Positions 8,566-17,056 are shown, counted from the first letter of the stretch. The stretch: 45,213 nt of DNA from an uncultured Saccharospirillaceae bacterium (GCA_913063165.1 CAJXZL010000017.1:1-45213); one strand, 5' to 3'. Made by a program: numbers and translations. Notes: generated by a model not told the origin, from the letters alone.

Positions 8566-8817
8566 TCAATGCTTTATCGAAGGATCCATGATACGCACGG
8601 GTTGTGCTTCTATCTGGTCCAGGGGGTTTGGTTCGGATACGCGGGTCGGTATTTCTGTTTGTGGTGCATCATACAGCACGTCAGTAAAGCCGCATTCGAC
8701 ACATTCACGCAACATGGCATATCGGGCCTCATCGCGTTCGGCGCGAATGGCGTCCTGACAGCCACATTTAGGGCAGACGGCTCCAGCAATAAATCGTTTT
8801 GCCACGGTATCACTCAC
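8566..8817 (-). CDS. YheV-like zinc-ribbon protein
   Basis: An 83-residue putative metal-binding protein. The start KRFIAGAVCPKCGCQDAI matches the enterobacterial YheV pattern (RFIAGAxCPxC). A second pair, ECVECGF at about residues 38-44, completes a four-Cys zinc ribbon (Cys15, Cys18, Cys39, Cys42). The tail of about 40 residues is polar and acidic. The start codon is GTG at 8817; no strong Shine-Dalgarno is visible. It lies 26 bases upstream of purE on the same strand, so it probably leads that operon. Function is unknown in the family. Confidence 0.82.
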   Translation of the reverse strand: MSDTVAKRFIAGAVCPKCGCQDAIRAERDEARYAMLRECVECGFTDVLYDAPQTEIPTRVSEPNPLDQIEAQPVRIMDPSIKH

Positions 8818-8986
8818 TGTTCGAGAAAGCGGCGCATTATAGCAGTGTTCGGCGCATTTTGAAGCCTAGCGGATCGTATCAGTTAGGGTGTAGCGTCAAG
8901 GCAACGGGGTTAAATGGTTTGCTAGGCTGTGGCGTGACCCCAAATCAGGCTACACTAACGCCCAGATACCCCGCCTTGGAGCTCCA

Positions 8987-9670
8987 GTGATAGAGAAAGC
9001 CTTTGATATTTTGCTCGAAACCGACGATTTTATGGTGATCAACAAAGCGCCCGGCATTCCCGTGCATCGAGAAGGGGACCAGCAGGGTATCGCGTCCTAT
9101 GTAAAATCCCAGAGCGGACATGCCAATTGGTTTTTATGCCACCGCCTTGATCGAGACACCTCGGGTGTGTTGCTGATGGCCAAGAGCAAAGCCGCGGCTG
9201 CCGTATTGTCACAGCAGTTTGCCGACCGCACGGTCACCAAGTTTTACCTTGCCATTACTGACCGTAAGCCAAAAAAGAGCCAAGGCTTTATTTCAGGCGA
9301 CATGGAAAAGGCGCGCGATGGCAATTGGATGTTGACCCAGACCCAAACACGGCCAGCTAGAACCCAGTTTTTTAGCCGATCACTGCGGCCGGGGTTTCGC
9401 GCCATTCTGTTGCGTCCGTTAACCGGTCGCACCCACCAGTTGCGCGTTGCTATGGGCGCAATGGCCGCGCCGATTCTTGGCGACAAGCGTTACCGCGGAA
9501 AAGAAGCGGATCGCCTGTACCTGCATGCGTATTCGTTGGCTTTTGAGTTTGGTGGCGCGCCATATCAGGTACAGTGCCCGCCCACCGTGGGAAGTGAGTT
9601 TGAGGCGTTTTTTACCTCAGAAGATGATCCGTGGCGCGCACCACAAGATTTGCCTTGGCCCAAGAAGTAA
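8987..9670 (+). CDS. RluA-family pseudouridine synthase
   Basis: A 227-residue RNA-modifying enzyme of the RluA/RsuA superfamily without an S4 domain, like the subgroup modelled as TIGR01621. The catalytic Asp55 lies in CHRLDRDTSG (51-60). Other family motifs are VINKAPGIPVH at the start, LRPLTGRTHQLRVAM, and LGDKRYRG. The start is GTG at 8987 with GGAG six bases upstream; no in-frame ATG is placed as well. The target uridine in rRNA or tRNA cannot be read. The stop codon lies three bases from that of the convergent hydroxylase gene. Confidence 0.88.
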   Translation: MIEKAFDILLETDDFMVINKAPGIPVHREGDQQGIASYVKSQSGHANWFLCHRLDRDTSGVLLMAKSKAAAAVLSQQFADRTVTKFYLAITDRKPKKSQGFISGDMEKARDGNWMLTQTQTRPARTQFFSRSLRPGFRAILLRPLTGRTHQLRVAMGAMAAPILGDKRYRGKEADRLYLHAYSLAFEFGGAPYQVQCPPTVGSEFEAFFTSEDDPWRAPQDLPWPKK

Positions 9671-9673
9671 GGG

Positions 9674-10483
9674 CTATCGTTTAAAGGGCATAACCAACAT
9701 GCTCAGCCATTGCATGCCTTTTTGCGGTGGCTGAACATAGGGTAGCCCGATATCCATGTCTTGATGGCCCTTGGATGGCTGCGCTTGGTAAGACCCAAAC
9801 CAGCGGTCCCACACCGACAACTGAAATCCAAAGTTGCTGTTAAATTCTTTGCTGATCGTAGAATGGTGCACCCGATGCATATCAGGCGTGACGATCAGCC
9901 GTCGTATCCAGCCATCCAACCTAGCAGGTAAGCGAATGTTGCCGTGGTTAAACATGGCCAAGGCGTTCAGCAATACTTCAAATATCACCACCGCCACGAC
10001 GGGCACACCCAACACCAGAATGGCGGCGAACTTAATCAACATCGACAAACCAATCTCGAGTGGATGAAAACGCGAACCCAGACTCACATCATAATCCACG
10101 TCGGCATGGTGCACTTGATGCACACGCCACAGGACAGGCACCAGATGGAAAAACCGGTGCTGCCAGTAAATGATGAGATCAAGCAGGATAATGGCGCTAA
10201 ATGCTGCGATTGGCGTATAAATAGCCGTTATGTTAAAAAGCCCGATGCTGTGCTCTTGTGCATAGGCGGCCACCCCCACTGCTGCAATGGGAAACAGCAA
10301 TCTGACCAGCAGGGTGTTAAACACCACAAAGCCCCAGTTCGTAGACCAACGCTGAAATTTGGAATAATGCAACGCACGCTTCGGTGCCAGCAGCTCCCAC
10401 AGCGCGATCAACAGGAATACGCCAGCGAAAAGACTGAGCCGAATGACTGCTTCGTTTTCGAGTATGTAGTTATCAGCCGCCAT
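9674..10483 (-). CDS. fatty acid hydroxylase/sterol desaturase family protein
   Basis: A 269-residue integral membrane diiron protein of the fatty acid hydroxylase superfamily. Three His motifs are in place: HRFFH (109-113), HQVHH (122-126) and HRVHH (203-207), with a further FNHGN near 178. Four or more membrane spans surround them. I start it at the ATG at 10483, which has GGTGGG just upstream, not at the in-frame TTG at 10495. Bacterial members hydroxylate or desaturate lipids or hydrocarbons; the substrate here is unknown. It is a single-gene unit with a candidate promoter at 10513-10541. Confidence 0.87.
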   Translation of the reverse strand: MAADNYILENEAVIRLSLFAGVFLLIALWELLAPKRALHYSKFQRWSTNWGFVVFNTLLVRLLFPIAAVGVAAYAQEHSIGLFNITAIYTPIAAFSAIILLDLIIYWQHRFFHLVPVLWRVHQVHHADVDYDVSLGSRFHPLEIGLSMLIKFAAILVLGVPVVAVVIFEVLLNALAMFNHGNIRLPARLDGWIRRLIVTPDMHRVHHSTISKEFNSNFGFQLSVWDRWFGSYQAQPSKGHQDMDIGLPYVQPPQKGMQWLSMLVMPFKR

Positions 10484-10796
10484 AGGTCCCACCAATGATT
10501 ATTAAGGGGTCTATCCTATATTAGTGCTTCCTTATTTACAATTTACCGCCTGTCTTAACAGTATAGGCGCGTCATGCAGAATCTGGCACCCGCTAACCCT
10601 ATCTATAGAGGCGGTGATTGTTATTCAACACACCATCAGGCGCCGCGTTCATGTCGGGCTGGCTTGGTCAGGAGCAATTAGGCGCTGCCTCTGATTATCG
10701 GCGGTATAGGGTGATGGGTGTCTTGCTTCCACCATAAGGCTGTCGTAAAACAACGGCACGTAGGTCACAATAACGCATCTTTATGAGGAGCGTGCC
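10484..10796. other. divergent intergenic region
   Basis: These 313 bases separate the leftward hydroxylase gene from the rightward DUF924 gene. I find no supported gene or RNA. The left part holds a plausible leftward promoter (10513-10541). The right end holds GAGGAG before the DUF924 start. Nothing else stands out. Confidence 0.5.
10513..10541 (-). promoter_or_regulatory. candidate promoter of the hydroxylase gene
   Basis: On the minus strand TTGTAA (10536-10541) and TAGGAT (10513-10518) are 17 bases apart, each matching four of six consensus positions of a sigma-70 promoter. The -10 lies 30 bases from the chosen ATG. Prediction only. Confidence 0.4.
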
Positions 10797-11336
10797 ATGA
10801 ATTACCAAGCGGTATTATCATTTTGGTTCGACGAAATAACGCCGGCGCAGCAATGGGCCAAAGATGCGGCTTTCGACCGTCAAATCGCAGACCGATTTTT
10901 GGCGGTCCATGAGCAAGCCAACCTTGGTGAACTCTATCCCTGGCGCATGACAGCGGAAGGCCGCCTTGCCGAAGTGATTGTGCTAGACCAGTTTTCGCGC
11001 AATATATTCAGAGATGATCCCAGAGCATTTGCTTCGGACGCCTTGGCGCTCATCCTGGCCCAAGAAGCCATTTTGCATCGTCTAGATCAGGACTTAACGG
11101 CGCGTGAACGCGGCTTTTTGTATATGCCCTTTATGCACAGTGAATCGTTGAAGATCCACGACCTGGCAACGGATCTCTTTGCCAAAAATGGCGTCCAGTC
11201 GACCATCGACTTTGAACGAAAACACCGTGCCATTATCGAACGGTTTGGCCGTTATCCCCACCGCAACGCTATCCTACAGCGCGCGTCTACTGAGGAAGAG
11301 CGGGTCTTTTTAAGTCAGCCAGGCTCGGGATTTTAG
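10797..11336 (+). CDS. DUF924 family protein
   Basis: A 179-residue all-helical soluble protein of the DUF924 family (TPR-like fold). The opening VLSFWFDEITPAQQW and the core LAEVIVLDQFSRNIFRDDPRAFASD, with MPFMHSESL later, are the family's conserved blocks. Function is unknown; a link to soluble metabolism has not been shown for the family. GAGGAG lies seven bases before the ATG. The gene stands alone with no clear partner. Confidence 0.9.
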   Translation: MNYQAVLSFWFDEITPAQQWAKDAAFDRQIADRFLAVHEQANLGELYPWRMTAEGRLAEVIVLDQFSRNIFRDDPRAFASDALALILAQEAILHRLDQDLTARERGFLYMPFMHSESLKIHDLATDLFAKNGVQSTIDFERKHRAIIERFGRYPHRNAILQRASTEEERVFLSQPGSGF

Positions 11337-11461
11337 TAGCATTGCTATCGCGGTAGTCAACATTTACTAGCATGTCACCTGTCAACGGCGTCGCGGGCAT
11401 CTATACTGTGTAGCACAGGCAACATCTCAAAGGGTACAAGCCCCCTAGGGCGTGGAGGTGA

Positions 11462-11737
11462 ATGATGGGCGCGCAATGCCAAAGCTGTGGCTATCCAATG
11501 AATAAAGACAAACAAGGTGGCGGCACCAACGCTGATGGTACCCACAGTACGCAGTTTTGCTCGATGTGTTATGACAAGGGGGCGTTTCTCAGCCCGCCTG
11601 AGGTCGACACAGCTGCCAAGTTTCAGCAGTTTTGTGTGCAACAAATGAAGCAGGATGGCATGAACGGATTGCTGGCGTGGTTTTTAACGCGCGGCATACC
11701 CAAGCTAGCGCGATGGAATGCGGCAACAAAGCGATAA
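11462..11737 (+). CDS. zinc-ribbon protein (zinc_ribbon_2 type)
   Basis: A 91-residue protein. CQSCGYPMNKD (residues 6-16) and FCSMCYDKGAF (about 38-48), joined by a Gly/Asn-rich loop with NADGTHS, form the four-Cys zinc ribbon of the putative zinc ribbon domain family PF12674. The C-terminal half is helical and hydrophobic, with LLAWFLTRGIPKLARW. GGAGGTGA directly precedes two consecutive ATG codons, either of which could be used. Function is unknown. It is followed by a hairpin and a convergent glycosyltransferase gene. Confidence 0.8.
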   Translation: MMGAQCQSCGYPMNKDKQGGGTNADGTHSTQFCSMCYDKGAFLSPPEVDTAAKFQQFCVQQMKQDGMNGLLAWFLTRGIPKLARWNAATKR

Positions 11738-11766
11738 TACTGAAGGGACAGGGTCCTAGACAGCGA

Positions 11767-11792
11767 ATCGCTAGAGCCTAGGCCCTAGCGAT
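11767..11792. terminator. hairpin between convergent genes
   Basis: An 8-bp stem, ATCGCTAG (11767-11774) with CTAGCGAT (11785-11792), encloses a loop that is itself palindromic (GCCTAGGC). It sits between the converging zinc-ribbon and glycosyltransferase genes. There is no T-tract on either side, so termination is only suggested by position. Confidence 0.4.
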
Positions 11793-11799
11793 GAACCGA

Positions 11800-12780
11800 T
11801 TATTGTTTTGGCTGTTGATGGGAATCGACGCGCAGAAGATCATCCACCTGATGGTAGCGGATCAGTGACACGGCTTTGGCCGTCAGTGATACCAGATACA
11901 ACACCGATAGATGCCAGATATTGTGCAGTTTGGTCTCGTCTTCTAAGGCATGATTCACTTTGCCAGCATGGGCCAACGACAGCGCCAAGACGACCAGTAG
12001 CCAAGCAGCCACCACCCAAAAAAGCACCGTCAATTTGAAGCCTAACACCCCAATAATCACTGCGATGGCTGTGACAAATAGACCCAAATACAGGGCAATG
12101 CTGCCGGAGCTTTCTTTTAAGCCATAGTCACGAAACAGTGATAATTTGGACGCGCTGTGCTCCATTTCTCGTTGAAAAAAGGCAGGTAAATCTTGCGGCT
12201 GGTCCATGTCGACGCTCACGGTATGGGCATCGTGATACAGGTTTAGACCCAAGGAGCGGGCATGTAGACAAAACTCGCGCAAGGCGTCGGCGCGGTAACC
12301 GCTATTGAACCCCCCAATCTTCTGGAAATTGGCTTTGGATACAATGAGGGCGCCGGCAGATAGCGCATGTTGCAGGCCGTTGAGTGGCTTTTTAGCACTG
12401 AGCCAGGTTTTGCCAATCCAATACTCATCGGAATGGGGTGCCGTCCAAGAGCCGTATAGGTCATAGAACAACAGCTTTTCGACCGCGTGCGACAACAAAT
12501 CGGCTGGCAGCAAACAATCGGCGTCGACAAATAACAAGTAATCGAGCTCGGCTGCCTCGGCGCCTGCATTTCTTGCGTCTGCTGGTCGCTCAAAATAACC
12601 GGTGATGACCTGCACCTTTTGAGACGCTGCGATGGCAAGGGTGTCGTCGGTGCTACCGCCATCTACCACAATGGTTTGCAGGTGGCTAATGGGGTATGCC
12701 AATGCATGCACTTGCGCCAAACAGGCCTTAAGGGTTTTGCCAGCATTAAAGGTAGGAATGATAATCGAGAAAGTTTTCAT
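11800..12780 (-). CDS. membrane-anchored family 2 glycosyltransferase
   Basis: A 326-residue GT-A glycosyltransferase. The N-terminus FSIIIPTFNAGKTL, VVDGGSTDDT (39-48) and LLFVDADC (DxD-type motif at 86-89) define family 2. An acceptor region with FQREMEHSASKL follows, and two transmembrane helices lie at about 245-290, so the enzyme is probably anchored with its catalytic domain in the cytosol. I chose the ATG at 12780, preceded by GGAGGTCAC; a longer frame upstream lacks a ribosome site. Donor and acceptor are unknown. No capsule or O-antigen genes adjoin it. Confidence 0.85.
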   Translation of the reverse strand: MKTFSIIIPTFNAGKTLKACLAQVHALAYPISHLQTIVVDGGSTDDTLAIAASQKVQVITGYFERPADARNAGAEAAELDYLLFVDADCLLPADLLSHAVEKLLFYDLYGSWTAPHSDEYWIGKTWLSAKKPLNGLQHALSAGALIVSKANFQKIGGFNSGYRADALREFCLHARSLGLNLYHDAHTVSVDMDQPQDLPAFFQREMEHSASKLSLFRDYGLKESSGSIALYLGLFVTAIAVIIGVLGFKLTVLFWVVAAWLLVVLALSLAHAGKVNHALEDETKLHNIWHLSVLYLVSLTAKAVSLIRYHQVDDLLRVDSHQQPKQ

Positions 12781-12933
12781 GTGACCTCCGCCTAAAAAAC
12801 TACGCTGCGCCGGCCTCAAAATAATCTACCAACCGACAATGCGCCAAGGTATCCATACACTCATTAATAACCATAGTTGAATGTGGCGGATTTGCACAAA
12901 ATATTTCCGACTTTTAGGCATTAGTTACAGGGA

Positions 12934-13752
12934 CTATTGCGGTACGTTAGGCTGGCGTGATGCGAGTGAAATATCCATGGCAACGGGCAGGTGATCGGAG
13001 ACGCGATCCTGCAGTACCCGATAGTTGGATACCATCAAGCTCGGGGTTACCAGAATGTGGTCGAGGTCTTTTTTGGGGCGCCAACTCGGATAGGTGTGCA
13101 GCGATGCCTGATTAGATAATCGCGTACGTGACAGAGGTGAAGACTCCAAAAGCCAGGTGTTGCTAGCATTAAAGTCTCCCATCAGCACAGCATGCTCTCG
13201 GTCTTGCAACAGGTCGGCCAAATAGTGCAGCTGGCGCATGCGGGTGCGTTTACCTAATGCCAGATGCGCGATCACGATGGTCACCGCTTGGCCTTCTAAC
13301 ACCACATCAACTTCAATCGCGCCTCTACCGGGGACGAAACCAGGCAGGGTGTGTTCAACGACCGATTGCATTTTTTGTCGGCTCAGTACGGCATTGGAAT
13401 GTTGTGCCCAGAACCCTAGGTCGCGGTTCGTTTGTACATGCCAATGCTGCAAACCCCCGTGCTGTGATAACCAGCGGGCTTGGCAATGGAAACCACTGCG
13501 AAAACTGCCGCCATCAACCTCCTGCAACGCAACGATATCGAACGGCTTGAGTAAGCCACCAACCTTGTCCAAAGTGGACATGCGTACACTTGAGGGCAAC
13601 AGGTGTTGCCACAGGGTAGAAAGATAATGCTGGAGGCTGCGGTTAGAAATGCCGACCTGAACATTCAAACTCAGTAGACGCAGAGATTCCGGTGGACTGA
13701 TCGCAAGAGCGCTGAGTTCACTGGCTACCGGTTCAGGTTGTAGCATTGTCAT
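12934..13752 (-). CDS. endonuclease/exonuclease/phosphatase family hydrolase
   Basis: A 272-residue metal-dependent hydrolase of the EEP fold. The ordered motifs are LLSLNVQVG (metal Asn), IVALQEVDGGS (metal Glu), VIAHLAL (catalytic His region), LMGDFNAS (Asp/Asn pair), DLDHILV and DRVSDHLPV (general-base Asp-His). The ATG at 13752 has AGGTGG five bases upstream; the longer frame starts at a GTG. It has no signal peptide. An EEP gene next to dsbA, cytochrome c4 and engB also occurs in pseudomonads as I recall, so the location is conserved though the substrate is not known. Confidence 0.87.
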   Translation of the reverse strand: MTMLQPEPVASELSALAISPPESLRLLSLNVQVGISNRSLQHYLSTLWQHLLPSSVRMSTLDKVGGLLKPFDIVALQEVDGGSFRSGFHCQARWLSQHGGLQHWHVQTNRDLGFWAQHSNAVLSRQKMQSVVEHTLPGFVPGRGAIEVDVVLEGQAVTIVIAHLALGKRTRMRQLHYLADLLQDREHAVLMGDFNASNTWLLESSPLSRTRLSNQASLHTYPSWRPKKDLDHILVTPSLMVSNYRVLQDRVSDHLPVAMDISLASRQPNVPQ

Positions 13753-13913
13753 GTGGGCCACCTAGAAATAAACTGTGTCGAGCACCATCATTATAGGCGT
13801 TCTGCACAAAAAGGTATTGTGATTCTGGTGCCCTGTTGGGTTATCGGGGTGATGGGTGCCGACACAGGGTTGGGCGCGTACCCATGAAAACGCTGTGGTA
13901 GATCGGTTGTAGC

Positions 13914-13977
13914 AAGGAGAGAAGCAGGGAGAGAAGCAGGGACAGCAGAAGGGATTGCGGAAGCGAGCGAAAGCAGG
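13914..13977. repeat. short AGAGAAGCAGGG-type repeat
   Basis: A purine-rich low-complexity stretch on the plus strand has two full 12-base units of AGAGAAGCAGGG (with an initial AGCAAGG and a following ACAGCAGAAGGG) and a diverged tail ending GAAAGCAGGG. The word RAAGCAGGG is shared with the large array at 42341-42510. Like that array, it lies directly past the 3' end of a leftward gene (dsbA). Confidence 0.65.
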
Positions 13978-14000
13978 GGCTATCCAACAGGACAGCCCCT
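13975..14000 (-). terminator. hairpin after dsbA
   Basis: A 7-bp stem, AGGGGCT (13975-13981) with AGCCCCT (13994-14000), has a 12-base loop. It lies seven bases past the dsbA stop. On the minus strand it is followed by GCTTTCGCTCGC, not a clean T-tract, so it may act with Rho or as a 3' stabiliser. Confidence 0.4.
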
Positions 14001-14006
14001 CGAGAC

Positions 14007-14648
14007 TTACTTGGCCAGTTCTTGTGCGATCAAATAATCGGCCACAGCCAATACCGCATCGAAACCAGGCACATATTCATTTGAGATGATCATGTACTTG
14101 CCTGCTATCAACAAACTCGGGGTACCTTCTAAACGGCCGCCGTAGGTGGCTGATTTAGACTGATTCACGCGCACGTTAACCGTGAACGAGCTGGCTGTTT
14201 TGGTAAACAAGTCTGCATCAACGCCTAGGTTCTTTACCAAGGCGGTATAGTGACCGAGGTTCTTAGCAGGGATACCTGCCAAGTGGATAGCGTCGTAGAT
14301 GCCTTGGCTGATACGGTGGTCTTTGTCCACACCCATCACCTGAAGCGCATGATAGGTTTGGGCGCCAGGAATCATGCTGCTGTTAAAAATCGCAGGGACC
14401 TGCTCAAAATGTACGGCTTCAGGCAACTGTTCTGCCCAAGCAAGGACCGGCTTTTCAAAGTTAAAACAGTGTCCACACAGGTAAGAGAAATATTCCCATA
14501 CAGCAACGGTCTTGCCCTGTTGCATCACGACCGGTAACGGCTCGTCTAATACTTTGTAGTGCTTACCCGCAACAAAGGTTTCAGCAGCCACAGAGGTTAC
14601 TGTCAATGCCGACACAAGTGCCATGATGGCGAAAACTGTTTTACGCAT
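14007..14648 (-). CDS. dsbA: thiol:disulfide interchange protein DsbA
   Basis: The periplasmic disulfide donor, 213 residues. A signal peptide ends at about VTSVAA (residue 22). The thioredoxin fold has the active site CGHC (58-61), slightly different from enterobacterial CPHC, and GTPSLLI supplies the cis-proline near residue 176. The ATG at 14648 has GGAG seven bases upstream; an ATG six bases earlier is too close to it. It lies 110 bases downstream of the cytochrome c4 gene on the same strand but beyond a terminator. No DsbB is in the window. Confidence 0.93.
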   Translation of the reverse strand: MRKTVFAIMALVSALTVTSVAAETFVAGKHYKVLDEPLPVVMQQGKTVAVWEYFSYLCGHCFNFEKPVLAWAEQLPEAVHFEQVPAIFNSSMIPGAQTYHALQVMGVDKDHRISQGIYDAIHLAGIPAKNLGHYTALVKNLGVDADLFTKTASSFTVNVRVNQSKSATYGGRLEGTPSLLIAGKYMIISNEYVPGFDAVLAVADYLIAQELAK

Positions 14649-14712
14649 AGTCATACTCCAAAAAAAATCAGGGCCATGGTTGACCGATAGTTATTATGCC
14701 AAATGCCACCGC

Positions 14713-14736
14713 AAAAAAAAGCGGCATGGGCCGCTT
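14713..14736 (-). terminator. Rho-independent terminator after cytochrome c4
   Basis: A 7-bp stem, AAGCGGC (14719-14725) with GCCGCTT (14730-14736), has a 4-base loop. On the minus strand it runs into a tract of T residues (the A-run at 14713-14720). It follows the cytochrome c4 stop by 22 bases and separates it from dsbA. Confidence 0.85.
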
Positions 14737-14758
14737 TCTTCATGAACTTTGCAAACGT

Positions 14759-15394
14759 TTACATACCAGCAACGTAGGCTGCCAATGCATCAATTTCAAA
14801 GTCTTTCAATTTGAAAGCGATGTCACGCATCATGCGGGTGTCGCCATCATTGATACGCACCGCGGCAGTCGCTGCGCCATTATGACGGGCACCTTCGCGA
14901 AACTTCTTCAACTGAGCAACCACGTAAGGTGCGTGTTGACCCTGTAAGCTCGGGTAACCGGCAGCTGAGTTGCCTTTACCTGTTGGCGAGTGACATGCGG
15001 CACAAGCGGCTACGCCCGTTTCTGCATTGCCGCCCATGTACAGTGTCTTGCCCAATTCTGCTAGTGCCGCATCTGCACCCTGGCCCGCTTTGGCTACCTG
15101 AGTGAAGTAAAATGCGCCTAGGTCTTCAAAATCTTGATCCTGAAGTGCGCCTACCAATCCAGTCATTTCATTGATAACGCGGGCACCTGACTTCACATCA
15201 CGTAGCTGCTTGGCGATGTAACGCTCATTCTGGCCAGCCAATGAAGGAAACATAGGCACCATGCTGTTGCCGTCCATGCCGTGGCAGCCCATACACATAC
15301 CTGCTTTGCCTTGTCCTGCAGTAATGTTACCCGCTGCATGAGCAAAACCCATCGTTGCCAAAGTCATGGCGATTACTGTGATAAAATGTCTCAT
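14759..15394 (-). CDS. diheme cytochrome c4
   Basis: A periplasmic, probably membrane-associated electron carrier of 211 residues. A signal peptide ends at AHA (about residue 20). Two cytochrome c domains follow, with CMGCH (34-38) and CAACH (131-135); each has a Met-containing distal loop (MVPMFPSLAGQ; later DTRMMRDIA). Two-domain c4 proteins donate electrons to terminal oxidases and sit next to engB and dsbA in pseudomonads, as here. AGGA precedes the ATG. It likely feeds the oxidase encoded at 20598-24769 (inference). Confidence 0.93.
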   Translation of the reverse strand: MRHFITVIAMTLATMGFAHAAGNITAGQGKAGMCMGCHGMDGNSMVPMFPSLAGQNERYIAKQLRDVKSGARVINEMTGLVGALQDQDFEDLGAFYFTQVAKAGQGADAALAELGKTLYMGGNAETGVAACAACHSPTGKGNSAAGYPSLQGQHAPYVVAQLKKFREGARHNGAATAAVRINDGDTRMMRDIAFKLKDFEIDALAAYVAGM

Positions 15395-15419
15395 GATGTT
15401 TCCTGAAGTTTAGATCAAA

Positions 15420-15456
15420 AGTGTTTAACACTGTGCTGGCAGAAATTGGTCTGCCA
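15420..15456. promoter_or_regulatory. two inverted repeats in the cytochrome c4 leader
   Basis: A 6+1+6 perfect palindrome, AGTGTT-T-AACACT (15420-15432), lies 26 bases before the c4 start codon. Next to it TGGCAGA (15437-15443) pairs with TCTGCCA (15450-15456) around a 6-base loop. Both lie between the candidate promoter and the gene. They could be operator half-sites or leader hairpins. Confidence 0.5.
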
Positions 15457-15478
15457 CACTGTAAATTCTTGGGGCGCT

Positions 15479-15508
15479 ATTATATGTAGGAAGTTCCAAG
15501 GAAGTCCA
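15479..15508 (-). promoter_or_regulatory. candidate cytochrome c4 promoter
   Basis: A perfect TATAAT on the minus strand (15479-15484) has TGGACT (15503-15508) 18 bases upstream, matching four of six -35 positions. The predicted leader to the c4 ATG is about 75-80 bases and includes the inverted repeats at 15420-15456. Confidence 0.5.
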
Positions 15509-15692
15509 TTAAACCGCAACGGACGAAGGCAAAAAAGTCTGACAGTTTGCGCTAGGTCACTCTGAAAATGATGCTGTCGGTCTTGCATTGGAATCGTTAA
15601 ACTACCCACCATTATTTGGGGTGTTTGAATGTCGACCCTTAATCGGGATAGTTCAACACCGTTACCCATAGCCACCATAGGCCCGGATTGTC

Positions 15693-16367
15693 ATGACAGT
15701 AAAACCAACGGTGAATTTCCACCAAGCAAGATTTTTGACCAGTGCCGCAAAGTTGACCCAGTGTCCGCCAGATATCGGTGCTGAAGTGGCTTTTGCGGGT
15801 CGGTCTAACGCAGGCAAATCCAGTGCTTTGAATACGTTGGCACAACAAACCAAGTTAGCCCGTATCAGTAAAACACCGGGCCGCACCCAGCTGATCAATT
15901 TTTTCACCATGGGTAATATGGTACAGCGTATTGTTGACCTACCAGGTTATGGCTTTGCGCGCGTGGCAAAAACCACCAAAGCAGATTGGGACCAACACCT
16001 CGAAGAATATTTGCAAAAGCGCCAATCGCTGCGTGGTTTGGTGTTGCTGATGGATATACGACACCCCTTAAAAGAATTTGACGTCGATATGCTCGATTGG
16101 GCCGTTGCTTCAGGTTTGCCTTGCCATATTTTGCTGACCAAGGCAGATAAATTGAAACGTGGCGCCGCACAGGCAACGTTATTGCAGATTAGAAAAGACA
16201 TGGCCGGCAGTGCCGATTTGGTCAGTGTGCAGTTGTTTTCGTCTTTGAAAAAGCAGGGTATTGAGGTCCTCAGCGCCAAGATCAACCAGTGGTTGGATCT
16301 GTCAGAGGCAGACGCGGATCCAGACTCACCCGCCGTGTCGGATGAGGATCAGATCGCTGCCGATTAA
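15693..16367 (+). CDS. engB: ribosome biogenesis GTPase YihA/YsxC
   Basis: A 224-residue essential GTPase of late 50S assembly. The TrmE-Era-EngA-EngB G motifs are in order: GRSNAGKS (36-43, G1), PGRTQ (62-66, G2), DLPGYG (82-87, G3) and TKADK (149-153, G4), with SSLKKQG near 188 as G5. The final 25 residues are acidic. It is divergent from cytochrome c4, the usual neighbour. The Shine-Dalgarno is weak. The stop codon shares the sequence TTAA with the stop of the convergent SCO gene. Confidence 0.95.
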   Translation: MTVKPTVNFHQARFLTSAAKLTQCPPDIGAEVAFAGRSNAGKSSALNTLAQQTKLARISKTPGRTQLINFFTMGNMVQRIVDLPGYGFARVAKTTKADWDQHLEEYLQKRQSLRGLVLLMDIRHPLKEFDVDMLDWAVASGLPCHILLTKADKLKRGAAQATLLQIRKDMAGSADLVSVQLFSSLKKQGIEVLSAKINQWLDLSEADADPDSPAVSDEDQIAAD

Positions 16368-17014
16368 GGCTGAGTTTTCATCAGGTTGCTAATCACAGCG
16401 GCCATGGCCACCGGGGTATGCGGTGGCCGAAAGATGCCTACCATTTTCCCATCAGGATTTATCAACACCAGATTGTCACTGTGATCGACGGTATAGCCGT
16501 GGTCGCCATGACCGATCGACTTGTCGATAAAAAACACCGTGTTCAAGCTTTGTGCAAAGGCGGTTAGGCCGGGTTCTTCCACACGCATAGCCGTCCAATG
16601 AGCGCCAAAGCCTTGGATATAAGCCTTGAGCACCGCGGTGGTGTCTCGTTCTGGGTCGAGGGTCACCAAAAACTTGCCAATGCTAGGCATCTGCAAATCC
16701 AATAGGCGCTGCTGGGTTTGGTTGATTTGCACCATATTCACCGGACAAATGTCAGCGCACTGGGTAAAGCCAAAATTGAGCAGACTCCATTGGCCCTGAA
16801 GCGCAGAAAAGTCGAAAGGCTGGTCATCTTGGGTGATCAAGGCCACCTCGGGTATGGCGCGGGGCGCTTGATAGAGCACCGCCCCATATTGAGACAACAC
16901 CTCTGGTGACAGGGGCTCAATGCTGGGATGGGAATAGCGGTAGAACTGCGTCCCTACTAAGCCCACCATCACGGCGACCAACACCACCACTGTCATTACG
17001 ACTGACTTATTCAT
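16364..17014 (-). CDS. SCO1/SenC copper chaperone
   Basis: A 216-residue periplasmic, membrane-tethered thioredoxin-fold protein that delivers copper to the CuA site of cytochrome oxidase subunit II. One N-terminal transmembrane helix (about 4-22) is followed by the SCO domain with the copper ligands CxxxC in QCADICP (Cys86, Cys90) and His178 in [16 protein letters not shown] start at the ATG at 17014; the longer frame begins at TTG. It is the last gene of the oxidase locus, 42 bases after ctaB, consistent with co-transcription. Confidence 0.92.
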   Translation of the reverse strand: MNKSVVMTVVVLVAVMVGLVGTQFYRYSHPSIEPLSPEVLSQYGAVLYQAPRAIPEVALITQDDQPFDFSALQGQWSLLNFGFTQCADICPVNMVQINQTQQRLLDLQMPSIGKFLVTLDPERDTTAVLKAYIQGFGAHWTAMRVEEPGLTAFAQSLNTVFFIDKSIGHGDHGYTVDHSDNLVLINPDGKMVGIFRPPHTPVAMAAVISNLMKTQP

Positions 17015-17056
17015 TTTACTCAGCAATCCTCATTGACTCGGGTGTCGACCAGTTGG

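Noticed and set aside
15415-15678. 87-codon minus-strand ORF between cytochrome c4 and engB
   Set aside because: It covers the c4 promoter and leader palindromes, lacks a ribosome site and has no recognisable domain.
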